Positions 16,483 through 25,068 of a stretch of 61,347 nucleotides of DNA are shown here, one piece after another (the stretch's first letter is position 1; every line of letters starts with the position of its first letter). The notes beneath the pieces are model-generated. The model was not told the DNA's origin, searched no databases, and was given only the letters and a program-made list of their open reading frames with translations. Origin of the DNA: UMGS1668 sp035447605 (GTDB lineage: Bacteria > Bacillota > Clostridia > Oscillospirales > Ruminococcaceae); assembly GCA_035447605.1 (NCBI GenBank), contig DAOTHJ010000013.1:1-61347 (forward strand). The letters run 5' to 3'. The position numbers were made by a program, and so were the translations under genes.

Positions 16483-18246
16483 TCAGAGCCCGGCATCCGT
16501 GATCGCGGTCTGAAGATGCTCAACCTCGACGGTGCGAACTCCCTCGTTCTGGCCAAGGCCCTGAATCTTGCATTCCACCTCGAAGCCGGCGGCCTCGAAC
16601 GCAGATTTCCAGGAATCGGCCTCGTCGCCTGCCATGTCGTTGTTGGCGTGGTCGCCGGCGACGATCATGAACGGATAGAGAACCACTTTATTGGCGCCGT
16701 ACGCGGTGACGGAGGCAATGACGTTGTCGATCGTGGGATAGCCCTCGACGGTGCCGACAAACGCATTCTCATAGCCCTCGGCGTGCAGCATGTACTCGAG
16801 CTCGCTGTAGGTGGCGTTGGCAAAGTGCTCGGTGCCGTGGCCCATAAAAACAATCGCCGTATCGGTGGCGCCGGCCTCCGGAATCGTGGACATCACCGCG
16901 CTGATGACGTTCTCATAGTCCGCCTCGGTTGTGAGCAGCGGCTCGCCCATGACCAGCTTGCTGAAATAGCCGGAGTAGGCGCTCACATCCGTGACGATGT
17001 CGTCGTATTCATAGCCGGGCATGACGTGCGTGGGCTGGACGACCACGGTGCCGTAGCCGTCCGCAATCAGGCGCTCCAGAGCCTGCTGAACATTGTCGAT
17101 CTGGAGATTGTCGCGGGTGGCGAGCTTATCGATGATGATCTGGGAAGTGAAGGCGCGGCGAACCTCCCAATCCGGGAAGGCCGCGGTGACATCGGCCTCG
17201 ATGGCCTCGATCGTCAGCGCACGGCTGTCGTTGTAACTGGTGCCGAAGCTGACGACCAGAATGGCCTTTTTCGTGGGATCGCAGGCACCCGGCGTCACAA
17301 CCGCCGGCTGCGGAATCACATAGCTGCCGCCGTCGATCGCTTCTTCGATGTGGGTGAGATAGCGCTGCTGAACCGCCTCGTTCTGGCCGAGGCCCTCGAT
17401 CCGGCATTCCACTTCGAAGCCGGCGGCTTCAAATGCAGATTTCCAAGAATCGGCCTCGTCGCCCGCCATATCGTTGTTGGCGTGGTCGCCGGCGACGACC
17501 ATGAACGGATACAGAACAACTTTGGTCGCGCCGTAAGCGGTGACCTCGGCGATCGCGTTGTCGATGGTCGGGAAGCCCTCTACGGTGCCGACGAACGCAT
17601 TTTCATAGCCCTCGTCGTGCATCATGTGCTCGAGCTCGCTGTAGGTGGCGTTGGCGTAGTGCTCGGTGCCGTGGCCCATGAAGACGACGGCCGTATCGGC
17701 AGCGCCGGCCTCCGGAATCGCGGACATCACGGCGTTGATGACATACTCATAGTCCTCTTCGCTCGTGAGCAGCGGATCGCCGACCGCAAAGAAGTCGAAC
17801 TGGTCTGCATACCGCGTAACCTCGGCCACGACGTCGTCGTACTCAAAGCCGTTCATGATGTGGGTCGGCTGTATGACGACCTCTTTCACGCCGTCGGCGA
17901 CCAGTTTCTCCATGGCTTCGGCGACGTTGTCGATCTCCGTGCCGTCTCGGGTGGCCAGCTTGTCGATGATGGTCTGTGCCGTAAACGCGCGGCGGACCTC
18001 CCAATCCGGGTAGGCCTCCGTGGCCGCGGCCTCAATCGCATCAATCGTCAGGGCACGGCTGTCGTTGTAGCTCGTGCCGAAGCTGACCATCAGAATCACC
18101 TTTTCCGCCGCAGCGGATTCTTCCGCCGGCGCTTCCGTTTCGGACGACTGCTCCGACTCGGGCGGCTGCTCCGTCTCCGTATCCGCGCAGGCGCCGAAAG
18201 ACAGCACCATAAGGAATGCCATCAGCATTGCAAGAATTTTTTTCAT
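16483..18246 (-). CDS. cbiK: Surface lipoprotein with two fused CbiK (sirohydrochlorin cobaltochelatase) domains
   Basis: 587 residues from ATG 18246, with GGAGGG 9 nt upstream. A signal peptide ends at lipobox FGAC (Cys20) and an acidic linker runs to about residue 47. Then two CbiK domains follow, offset by 278 residues: KVILMVSFGTSYNDSRALTI/KAILVVSFGTSYNDSRALTI, GYENAFVGTVEG in both, and AGDHANNDMAGDE in both. The histidines equivalent to the metal-site pair of CbiK are kept in each half (H192 and H255; H470 and H533). Known CbiK is a cytosolic protein of about 260 residues that inserts cobalt into sirohydrochlorin; periplasmic CbiK is known in Desulfovibrio. Here it is exported, anchored and duplicated. 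Whether it inserts, removes or only binds metal or tetrapyrrole is open. First gene after a cobalamin riboswitch. Confidence 0.93.
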   Translation of the reverse strand: MKKILAMLMAFLMVLSFGACADTETEQPPESEQSSETEAPAEESAAAEKVILMVSFGTSYNDSRALTIDAIEAAATEAYPDWEVRRAFTAQTIIDKLATRDGTEIDNVAEAMEKLVADGVKEVVIQPTHIMNGFEYDDVVAEVTRYADQFDFFAVGDPLLTSEEDYEYVINAVMSAIPEAGAADTAVVFMGHGTEHYANATYSELEHMMHDEGYENAFVGTVEGFPTIDNAIAEVTAYGATKVVLYPFMVVAGDHANNDMAGDEADSWKSAFEAAGFEVECRIEGLGQNEAVQQRYLTHIEEAIDGGSYVIPQPAVVTPGACDPTKKAILVVSFGTSYNDSRALTIEAIEADVTAAFPDWEVRRAFTSQIIIDKLATRDNLQIDNVQQALERLIADGYGTVVVQPTHVMPGYEYDDIVTDVSAYSGYFSKLVMGEPLLTTEADYENVISAVMSTIPEAGATDTAIVFMGHGTEHFANATYSELEYMLHAEGYENAFVGTVEGYPTIDNVIASVTAYGANKVVLYPFMIVAGDHANNDMAGDEADSWKSAFEAAGFEVECKIQGLGQNEGVRTVEVEHLQTAITDAGL

Positions 18247-18327
18247 TTTTTCTGTCCCTCCTGTTGTCGTACTGGCAAAAACATTCGCCAACCGTATCGG
18301 TCACTTCCCCGTATAGGATTTACTTGC

Positions 18328-18359
18328 AAAAAAATCCCCCGGCGTCATGCCGGGGGAAT
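18328..18359 (-). terminator. Riboswitch-controlled terminator upstream of the fused cbiK operon
   Basis: Minus-strand stem CCCCCGGC-ATGAC-GCCGGGGG followed by ATTTTTTT. It lies between the cobalamin aptamer and the first gene, so it is the expected expression platform for transcription attenuation. Confidence 0.88.
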
Positions 18360-18452
18360 CCTGCTTTCATCTATGGTTCCGTGACGTATCCATAAGGAGG
18401 CCTCGAAACCGTCGTTTACGCACGATATTATCCGAAATCCCGCGGAATCATA

Positions 18453-18640
18453 ACGCAAACATATGGGCAAGTCTTCTGACTCCGGATTCCCGTGCGGTTT
18501 CCCTTCCCAAAGTTTCCTTCAGTGGCTATGAAACCGCACCATCCGATTACAGCAACGGCATTGTGTGGGGATTTCACCCAACTTCCTTCTTGGCTCCGCA
18601 GCGACGGAGACTCATATGCGTGTAACGGTCGGTATTGAAT
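18453..18640 (-). promoter_or_regulatory. Cobalamin riboswitch 1 (controls cbiK-ABC operon)
   Basis: On the minus strand: GGTGAAATCCCC (about 18580-18568), GCCACTG (18526-18520) and the B12 box AGTCAGAAGACTTGCCC (18481-18465) in the canonical order. P1 can form between ACGCATATG (18621-18613) and CATATGTTTGCGT (18465 to 18453 region). It is followed by the terminator at 18328-18359. High cobalamin would be expected to terminate transcription of the downstream importer operon. Confidence 0.93.
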
Positions 18641-18650
18641 TGTCGACGTT

Positions 18651-18679
18651 ATTGTAGCCTTTTCCCCTTCTCCTGTCAA
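18651..18679 (-). promoter_or_regulatory. Promoter of the cbiK-ABC operon
   Basis: Minus strand TTGACA (18679-18674), 17-nt spacer, TACAAT (18656-18651), just upstream of the riboswitch and downstream of the cbiC stop. It shows that the two B12 operons are transcribed separately. Confidence 0.85.
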
Positions 18680-18725
18680 CCTTTCCAGCCCTGCTGGAGG
18701 CGTTTTCCGCAAAAACGGAAACGAC

Positions 18726-19385
18726 TTATTCGCGGCGGTCCATCGAGGCCTGATACAGCAGCGCGTTGCAGACGGCCGCGGCCACGTTGCTGCCGCCCTT
18801 GCGCCCGCGCGCCACAATATAAGGGATGGAGCGCTCCGAGAGCGTTTCGATCAGCTGCTCTTTTGCCTCCACCACATGGACAAAGCCGACCGGCACACCG
18901 ATCACGAGCAGCGGCGCCGGCACGGCATCCTCCTCAAGCAGCTCGCACAGGCGGATCAGGGAGGTCGGCGCGTTCCCGACGGCCCAGATCAGCGGAACGC
19001 CAAGAGAGGCCGCTTTCTCCGCCGCGACGACGGAGCGCGTACAGGAACGGCGTTTTGCCTCGGCCGAGACGTCGGGATCGGCGACGAAATTATACACCTT
19101 TCCGCCGAAGGAGCCGAGTACACGGCCGTTGATGCCGGACTGCGCCATATGCGTATCCGTGACAATCGAGCAGCCGTCCCGCAGCGCCGAAACGCCCGCC
19201 TCCACGGCACCCTCCGAAAAGACGAGGGTATCCGCATACTCAAAATCGGCCGTCGTATGGATGACGCGCAGCACGACCGGCTCAACTTCCGGCGGAAACA
19301 CGCGCCCGCCGAGCTCTTTTCTGATTGTCGCCATGCTCCGCCGCTCGATCTCCATAGGGGTCATGGGCTCAAACTGATAGTTCAT
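18726..19385 (-). CDS. cbiC: Precorrin-8X/cobalt-precorrin-8 methylmutase
   Basis: 219 residues. Typical motifs: RVIHTTADFEYADTLVFS with the catalytic histidine, DTHMAQSGIN, AVGNAPTSLIRLCELLE, IGVPVGFVHVVEAKEQL and RGRKGGSNVAAAVCNALL. It moves the C-11 methyl to C-12 to form (cobalt-)hydrogenobyrinate. The ATG at 19385 follows GGAGA and overlaps the 3' end of cbiP by 17 bp; longer in-frame starts lie deep inside cbiP. It is the last gene of the biosynthetic operon; no strong T-tailed terminator follows before the next promoter. Confidence 0.95.
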   Translation of the reverse strand: MNYQFEPMTPMEIERRSMATIRKELGGRVFPPEVEPVVLRVIHTTADFEYADTLVFSEGAVEAGVSALRDGCSIVTDTHMAQSGINGRVLGSFGGKVYNFVADPDVSAEAKRRSCTRSVVAAEKAASLGVPLIWAVGNAPTSLIRLCELLEEDAVPAPLLVIGVPVGFVHVVEAKEQLIETLSERSIPYIVARGRKGGSNVAAAVCNALLYQASMDRRE

Positions 19386-20865
19386 CGGTCTTCTCCAATA
19401 TCTGATAGATTTTTTCCATATCCAGCGCCTCCCGGACGCCGGACGCGAGCAGATCATACTGTTCTTCTTTATATTTCTCCCAATCCACCGCGGACGATGC
19501 CGGCGGGAGGCCTTTCGCGGCAAGCAGGCAATTCACAAACCGTGAAACAAACTCTACCTTTTCAAACAGGCCGTGCACATAGGTCCCAAAGACATTGCCA
19601 AAGGAAAGCCCGTCCGGCCGTTCCCCGTCCAGCAGCGCAAAAGGCGGATGCTCAAAGGTTGTTTTGCCCATATGGATCTCATATCCGGTGAAGAGTGCTC
19701 CTTTTAAGGCCGAAAAAACGCCCTCCACATATGTGACCGTTCCTTCCGTACGGGTGCGGGTCTTGCCAGAGGCAAAGACCGTCTCGCAAGGCAGCAGACC
19801 CAGCCCTTCCGTCTCGCCGCCGGTCTCCACGCCCTGCGGGTCGGAGAGATGTTTCCCCAACATCTGGTAGCCGCCGCAGACGCCCACAACCGCGCCGCCG
19901 GATGCCGCGTGGCGCCGGATCGGTTCCTCAAGTCCCACGGAACGCAGCCAAGCGAGATCGCCCATCGTATTTTTGGTTCCCGGCAGGATCACGAGATCGG
20001 GATGCCCGAACTGCCCGGGGGTCTCCACATAGCGCAGGGAGACCTCGTCCATCCGCTGGAGGGGATTAAAATCCGTGAAGTTGCTGATATGCGGCAGGCG
20101 GATCACCGCGATGTCGACCGCGCCCGAACCCGCCTTTTGGGAAAACCGCTCCGAAAGGGAATCCTCGTCGTCGAGATCGAGCCTCATATACGGCACCACG
20201 CCCACCACCGGACGGGCGGTTAATTCCTCCAGCATCCGGAGCCCCGGCTCGAGGATCGTCACGTCGCCCCGGAATTTGTTGACGATGAGCCCCCGGATGC
20301 GCCGCTGGTCGGCCTCGTCGAGCAGCTTGACCGTGCCGTAGAGCGACGCGAACACGCCGCCCGGATCGATGTTGCCGCAGAGCAGCACCGGGGCGTCGGC
20401 CATCGCCGCCATACCCATATTGACGAGATCCTCCTGCTTGAGGTTGATCTCCGCCGGGCTGCCCGCACCCTCGATGACGACGATGTCGTTTTCGTCGGCC
20501 AGGGAGTAAAACGCGTTTTTGATATCCGGAACCAGAGACTTCTTCATCGCAAAGTATTCCCGCGCGGTAAAATCCCCGTAAACGCGGCCATTGACGATCA
20601 CCTGCGAAAGGGAATCTCCGGTTGGCTTGAGGAGGATCGGATTCATCCGCACCGAGGGCTCGATGCCCGCGGCCTCGGCCTGCATGACCTGTGCCCGCCC
20701 CATCTCAAGCCCTTCGTTTGTGATAAAAGAGTTGAGGGCCATATTCTGGGATTTGAACGGCGCGACGGAATAGCCGTCCTGCCGAAAAATCCTGCACAGC
20801 GCGGCGCAGAGAAAACTCTTGCCCGCGTTTGAGGTGGTACCCTGTACCATAATGGTTTTGGCCAT
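19369..20865 (-). CDS. cbiP: Cobyric acid synthase
   Basis: 498 residues. N-terminal dethiobiotin-synthetase-like domain with GTTSNAGKS, KSQNMALNS and EGAGSPAEINL; C-terminal class I glutaminase-like domain with VVGVCGGYQMLG (cysteine nucleophile) and GTYVHGLFE. It amidates four side chains of adenosylcobyrinic a,c-diamide using ATP and glutamine. AGGAGG lies about 6 nt before the ATG. It is separated from cbiB by an unusual 353-bp gap although the other neighbours overlap. Confidence 0.96.
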   Translation of the reverse strand: MAKTIMVQGTTSNAGKSFLCAALCRIFRQDGYSVAPFKSQNMALNSFITNEGLEMGRAQVMQAEAAGIEPSVRMNPILLKPTGDSLSQVIVNGRVYGDFTAREYFAMKKSLVPDIKNAFYSLADENDIVVIEGAGSPAEINLKQEDLVNMGMAAMADAPVLLCGNIDPGGVFASLYGTVKLLDEADQRRIRGLIVNKFRGDVTILEPGLRMLEELTARPVVGVVPYMRLDLDDEDSLSERFSQKAGSGAVDIAVIRLPHISNFTDFNPLQRMDEVSLRYVETPGQFGHPDLVILPGTKNTMGDLAWLRSVGLEEPIRRHAASGGAVVGVCGGYQMLGKHLSDPQGVETGGETEGLGLLPCETVFASGKTRTRTEGTVTYVEGVFSALKGALFTGYEIHMGKTTFEHPPFALLDGERPDGLSFGNVFGTYVHGLFEKVEFVSRFVNCLLAAKGLPPASSAVDWEKYKEEQYDLLASGVREALDMEKIYQILEKTDELSV

Positions 20866-21218
20866 GAAATTCCTCCTTTTTTGATACGCATAAAGACCGG
20901 AACCGGTCCTTTACTTTCGGCAGCCCGGCATAAAGCACCGAGCCGCCCGCAAAGAACATTTATGGAAATTCCTAAATAAAAACGTTTCTTCCGACGGTAT
21001 GGCATGAAGTACTATACGGCCTCCCTAGCGGCCGTAACCTGAAAAGTTCTATGCGGTGCGGGATTCCGAGTAAAATCCCTCTCTTTTTTCACTGCGGCGG
21101 GTTTAAAAGCGGCGTTGATTCCGGTGCCGTCCTTTTTCACAGAAGGGGTACTAATCTCTACCGTCTTATGCCACATGCTCATGGAAATTCGCACTTCCGC
21201 AATCCGTGCTCACGCGGT
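20866..21218. other. 353-bp gap inside the cobalamin operon
   Basis: No known gene or RNA is recognised. It contains a perfect 14-bp palindrome GACCGGAACCGGTC (20895-20908) and a TACGGCC/GGCCGTA inverted repeat around 21015-21035. A 60-codon minus frame at 21012-21194 has no ribosome site and no recognisable family. Confidence 0.5.
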
Positions 21219-22181
21219 TTACCGGAAGAGAAACAGCGGGAGCAATACGAACAGCACCCAGCTTGCCGCCGCCGTCACGAGCATCAGCCGGTTTGCCCGG
21301 CGGATATCCTCCGCTTCGGCCGGCCGCGTGTCGTCCCCGACATAGGGCTTCTCGACCAGCACGCCTCCGTAGTAGTTCGGCCCGTTGAGCCGCAGCCCGA
21401 GCGCGCCCGCGCAGGCCGCCTCGGTCTGGGCCGAATTCGGGGAGGTGTGCTTGTTTCTATCCCGCAGAAAGATGCGCCACGCGCCGCCTCCGGAGAAACC
21501 GGCAAGCGGAGCGACAAGGCACATCAGCACGCCGCTGATGCGGGCGGGCAGGTAGTTGCAGGCGTCGTCGAGTTTCGCCGCGGCGCGCCCGAAATAGAGA
21601 TATGTTTCGTTTTTATAGCCCACCATGGAATCCATGGTGTTGACCGCCTTATAAAACATCCCCAGCGGCGCGCCGCCGAGTGCCATGAAGAGCAGCGGCG
21701 CAATCTCGCCATCGGAGGCGTTCTCCGCCACGGTCTCCACCGCCGCCCGGGTCACGCCCGACGCATCCAGCCGCTCCGTATCCCGGCCGACGACCATCGA
21801 GACCTCCCGGCGCGCCTCGTCGAGCGTCCCCTTCGTCAGCGCGCGGTAGACGGCCATGCCCGCGTCACGCAGCGACCGCGCCGCCAATAGCTCGGCACAG
21901 AGCACCGTTTCGAGCGCAAGGCCCGCGTATGGGTGAATCAGATACATTCCTATCAGCACCACCCAGGTGAGCCCGCCGGAAAATATCGGCACAAACGCGG
22001 CCATCACGGCTCCGGCCCAAAACTCGCCCTTTGCCGTCTTCGGGAATCTTTTGCGCAAAAAGCGCTCCATGACCGCGATCAGTTTTCCCATCCCCTGCAC
22101 GGGATGCGGAATCCAGCGCGGATCCCCGATCAGCAGATCCAGCAAAAAGCCCGCCGCAAGGGCATACAAGTGCATCATCAT
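21219..22181 (-). CDS. cbiB: Adenosylcobinamide-phosphate synthase (membrane protein)
   Basis: 320 residues, polytopic. Motifs: LLDLLIGDPRWIPHPVQGMGKLI at the N terminus, VETVAENASDGEIAPL, KAVNTMDSMVGYKNE and ISGVLMCL. It joins cobyric acid with aminopropanol (phosphate) at the membrane. Three ATG codons run in series; the ATG at 22181 is chosen because GGAGG lies 8 nt upstream and the codon overlaps the cbiA stop as ATGA. C-terminal membrane segment WVLFVLLPLFLF ends the protein. Confidence 0.95.
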   Translation of the reverse strand: MMMHLYALAAGFLLDLLIGDPRWIPHPVQGMGKLIAVMERFLRKRFPKTAKGEFWAGAVMAAFVPIFSGGLTWVVLIGMYLIHPYAGLALETVLCAELLAARSLRDAGMAVYRALTKGTLDEARREVSMVVGRDTERLDASGVTRAAVETVAENASDGEIAPLLFMALGGAPLGMFYKAVNTMDSMVGYKNETYLYFGRAAAKLDDACNYLPARISGVLMCLVAPLAGFSGGGAWRIFLRDRNKHTSPNSAQTEAACAGALGLRLNGPNYYGGVLVEKPYVGDDTRPAEAEDIRRANRLMLVTAAASWVLFVLLPLFLFR

Positions 22182-23545
22182 TTCTTTTGCCTCCATTCCG
22201 CGCAGGCCCTGACAAAGGCCGCCGCTGCTTCCGGATTTCCATACAGGTAAAGATGCGGGAATCCGGCATATTGATGGGCATCCGTGTAACCACAGGCCCA
22301 GTTTCGCTCCGACTGCGGCCGCTGCGCCGTAAAATCCTCCCCCGGGGCCTCGCTCTCCCAATAATGGAATTCATGGGCCGGGCAGGCGGTTCCGCGGGGG
22401 CCCAAAATGCCGTCTCGCCGCGCCGTCAGCGTCACATAACCGAAGCGCGTGAGCCTGCCCGCCGGGTACGCCCCGCCCGAAAAGACGCCCGCCATCGGGA
22501 AGGACTTCCCTTCCGCATTTTCGAGCGTATCGTGCAGGTAGAGGAATCCGCCGCACTCCGCGAGGAACGGCATCCCGGCATGCGCGGCTTCTTTTATGGC
22601 CGCGAGCATGGCCATGTTTTCTGAGAGCGCTTTGGCGTAAAGTTCCGGGTAGCCGCCGCCGAGCCAGAGTCCGGAGATTCCCTCAGGCAAACCTTTATCG
22701 GCAAGCGGCGAAAACTCCACGAGCTCCGCGCCAAGCTTTTCGAGCAGGCGCAGATTTTCCGCATAATAAAAGCAAAAGGCATTATCTCTCGCAACCGCGA
22801 TGCGCGGCTTTCCCGGCACGGGATCGGGCAGGCGCGGCTCCTTGATTTCCAGCTCCGGCGCGGAATCTGCAAGCTCCAGCAGTTTGCCAATTCGGATCGT
22901 CCGTTCCGCCTGCTCCGCGAGGGAGGCCAGCTTTTCTTTGATATTTTTGATTTCTCCGGCGGTCACGAGGCCCAGATGCCGGCTCTCGAGCGCGGCCTCC
23001 GGCATCTCCGGCAAATACCCGTAAACCGGTAGACCGGCCTCCTTCTCGATCATCTCCCGCAGGCGCCTGTACTGCGCCTCGCCGACATGGTTGAGGATCA
23101 CACCCCGGATGCCGGAATCCGGCCGGAATTCGGCCATTCCCTTGCAGACCGCCGCCGCGGAGAGAGAGGAGCTCTCCCCGCCGAGCACCAATATGGAGGG
23201 CGTTTCGGTCGCCTTCGCCACCTCGTAGGCGGATGCCGTTCCCGAGAGACCGATGCCGTCGTAAAAGCCCATGGCCCCTTCCAAAACGGCCAAGCCAGAG
23301 CCCCCGGCACTCTCCGCAAGCAGGGACCGCAGGGTATCCGGGCCGGTAAAGAAAAGATCGAGGTTGGCCGCCGGAATGCCGGTGACTTTTCGGTGAAACA
23401 TGGGATCGATATAATCCGGCCCACATTTGCAGGCGACGGGGCTGAGCCCCCGGCGGGCCAAAGCACCCAGCACCGCGCAGGTCACGGTGGTCTTGCCGCC
23501 GCCGCTCGCCGGTGCGGTAATCAGAAATCTCGGAACCGCCTTCAT
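22178..23545 (-). CDS. cbiA: Cobyrinic acid a,c-diamide synthase
   Basis: 455 residues. P-loop APASGGGKTT, CGPDYIDPMFH, EGAMGFYDG, and a C-terminal glutaminase domain with LGGGYPELYA and FLAECGGFLYL (cysteine nucleophile). It amidates the a and c acetates of cobyrinic acid. The ATG overlaps the stop of cbiET by 4 bp and its own stop overlaps cbiB, so translation is coupled across three genes. Confidence 0.96.
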   Translation of the reverse strand: MKAVPRFLITAPASGGGKTTVTCAVLGALARRGLSPVACKCGPDYIDPMFHRKVTGIPAANLDLFFTGPDTLRSLLAESAGGSGLAVLEGAMGFYDGIGLSGTASAYEVAKATETPSILVLGGESSSLSAAAVCKGMAEFRPDSGIRGVILNHVGEAQYRRLREMIEKEAGLPVYGYLPEMPEAALESRHLGLVTAGEIKNIKEKLASLAEQAERTIRIGKLLELADSAPELEIKEPRLPDPVPGKPRIAVARDNAFCFYYAENLRLLEKLGAELVEFSPLADKGLPEGISGLWLGGGYPELYAKALSENMAMLAAIKEAAHAGMPFLAECGGFLYLHDTLENAEGKSFPMAGVFSGGAYPAGRLTRFGYVTLTARRDGILGPRGTACPAHEFHYWESEAPGEDFTAQRPQSERNWACGYTDAHQYAGFPHLYLYGNPEAAAAFVRACAEWRQKK

Positions 23546-24750
23546 GCGCCGCCCTCCCCGGAGAGAATCCAGACCGGATTGTGGGCCTGCATCAGATGGT
23601 AGCTGCCGGCGAGACGCGCCTTCGCCACCGAAAGCTCCGTGATTTCCGTATTCTCAAGCTCAAAAAGCTCAAAACAGCGCGCCGCCTCCGCGAGCGTCTC
23701 GAGCGTGACCGCGGTCACAACGATCCGCACCACCGGATTTTTTTGAAGCGCCGCCCGTAAAATCTCCTCAAGATTCCCACCGGAGCCGCCAACGAAGACC
23801 CTGTCGGGCTTCGGCAGTTCCTCCAAAATTTGCGGCGCCTCCCCGGCGACAATCTCCATATTCCACGCGCCGAATTTTTCCCGGTTCTGTTCCAGAAGGG
23901 AAAGCGCCTCTCCATCCCGCTCCACGGCGAAAACCCGCCCCTTTTCTGCGGTGAGCGCGCATTCCACGGAGACAGACCCCGTGCCCGCGCCCACATCCCA
24001 CACGATGCAGGACGGAGTGAGCCGCAGCTTCGAGAGGCAAACCGCCCGGACTTCCGACTTTGTCATCGGCGTGCCGCCGCGGAGAAACGCCTCGTCCGGA
24101 ATGCCGGGAAGCGTGACTTCCGCGCGGACAGACCGGTCGTTTTCGACGAGCAGCACGGAGAGATCGGAAAACGTCATTTCGGCAAACTCTTCGACCGCGC
24201 CGCGCACGATGCGCTCATCCGAATAGGAGAGCCGCTCGCCGGCAAAGGCGGTGAACTCCCCCATGCCACGCTCCGCAAGCTCCCGGCAGACATCCTGCAC
24301 ATGCCGGTTTCCGCCGGTCAGGAAAAACACTTTTTTATGGCTCTGTACCTCCCCGGCGCAGTCCGCCTCGCGCCCGTGTACCGAAACGCAGCATACATCC
24401 TGCCATGCCGTATGCGCTTTTGCGCAGAGATACTGGAGCGAAGACATGCCCGGCAGAACGTCGAAGTCCCTGTCCTCCAAAAGCGGGTACAGGCTCTCGG
24501 CACCACTGTAAAATCCCGTATCTCCGGAATAGAGCACGGCCACATTTTTTTCTTCATGGAGGCGGACCGCCTCGGCCACCTCCTCCGCGCGGACCGCCGG
24601 AACACGTTCGGCCGAAAGGCCGGAGAATGCCTCCAGCAGCCGTGCCGCGCCGATCAGCACCTCCGCCTCTTCGGCGGCACGCTTCGCCGCGATCGTCAGC
24701 GTATCGGGATTTCCCATGCCGATCCCGATCAGGGTCAGTTTTCCGCTCAT
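23542..24750 (-). CDS. cbiET: Fused CbiE-CbiT: cobalt-precorrin-7 C5-methyltransferase / precorrin-6B C15-methyltransferase (decarboxylating)
   Basis: 402 residues. The first 200 are a tetrapyrrole methylase (KLTLIGIGMGNPDTLT, YSGDTGFYSG, PGMSSLQYLCAK), equal to CbiE. The rest is a class I methyltransferase with the SAM loop VWDVGAGTGSVSVECA and FVGGSGGNLEEIL, equal to CbiT. Together they methylate C5 and C15 and decarboxylate the C12 acetate, as in CobL. The fusion is common in Clostridia. The ATG follows AAAGGAG. Confidence 0.95.
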   Translation of the reverse strand: MSGKLTLIGIGMGNPDTLTIAAKRAAEEAEVLIGAARLLEAFSGLSAERVPAVRAEEVAEAVRLHEEKNVAVLYSGDTGFYSGAESLYPLLEDRDFDVLPGMSSLQYLCAKAHTAWQDVCCVSVHGREADCAGEVQSHKKVFFLTGGNRHVQDVCRELAERGMGEFTAFAGERLSYSDERIVRGAVEEFAEMTFSDLSVLLVENDRSVRAEVTLPGIPDEAFLRGGTPMTKSEVRAVCLSKLRLTPSCIVWDVGAGTGSVSVECALTAEKGRVFAVERDGEALSLLEQNREKFGAWNMEIVAGEAPQILEELPKPDRVFVGGSGGNLEEILRAALQKNPVVRIVVTAVTLETLAEAARCFELFELENTEITELSVAKARLAGSYHLMQAHNPVWILSGEGGA

Positions 24751-25068
24751 GGCCGGACGCTCCTTTCCGTATGGAAACCCGCTCTTTCCGCGGGCAATTT
24801 TTTATTTATTAATTTCGGGAAGCCGGAAAGTTTAAAGGCGGATGTTTGTTTCCATCTGCGGGGACTCCTCCGGCGCAGGGGCCTATTTTGTCAAGCCTTA
24901 TATCTTTCTTTTGGGACGCTGGGACGATTGTTAGGCCCGGGATTGAGTATTTGCTTTCCTCCGTTCGACCTATCCGTCGAACAAATTCTTCACGGAAGCC
25001 GTTTTTTCGATTCTCCATATGGGCAAAGGATGCCGGGATTCCAAACGTTTCGAGAACGAAATTTTTGT
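24751..25068. other. 318-bp gap between cbiJ and cbiET
   Basis: No gene or structured RNA is recognised. The base composition is more AT-rich than its flanks. A CCCGC/GCGGG hairpin lies near 24777-24795 just before cbiET. A 69-codon minus frame at 24809-25018 has no ribosome site and matches nothing I know; it could be decayed sequence. Confidence 0.45.

Noticed and set aside
16516..18384. A 622-codon plus-strand open frame opposite the fused cbiK
   Set aside because: Composition reflects the GC-rich complement of the minus-strand gene; the minus frame has clear CbiK motifs and a signal peptide.
21012..21194. Small gene in the cbiB-cbiP gap
   Set aside because: No ribosome site, no family resemblance and no coupling to the flanking genes.
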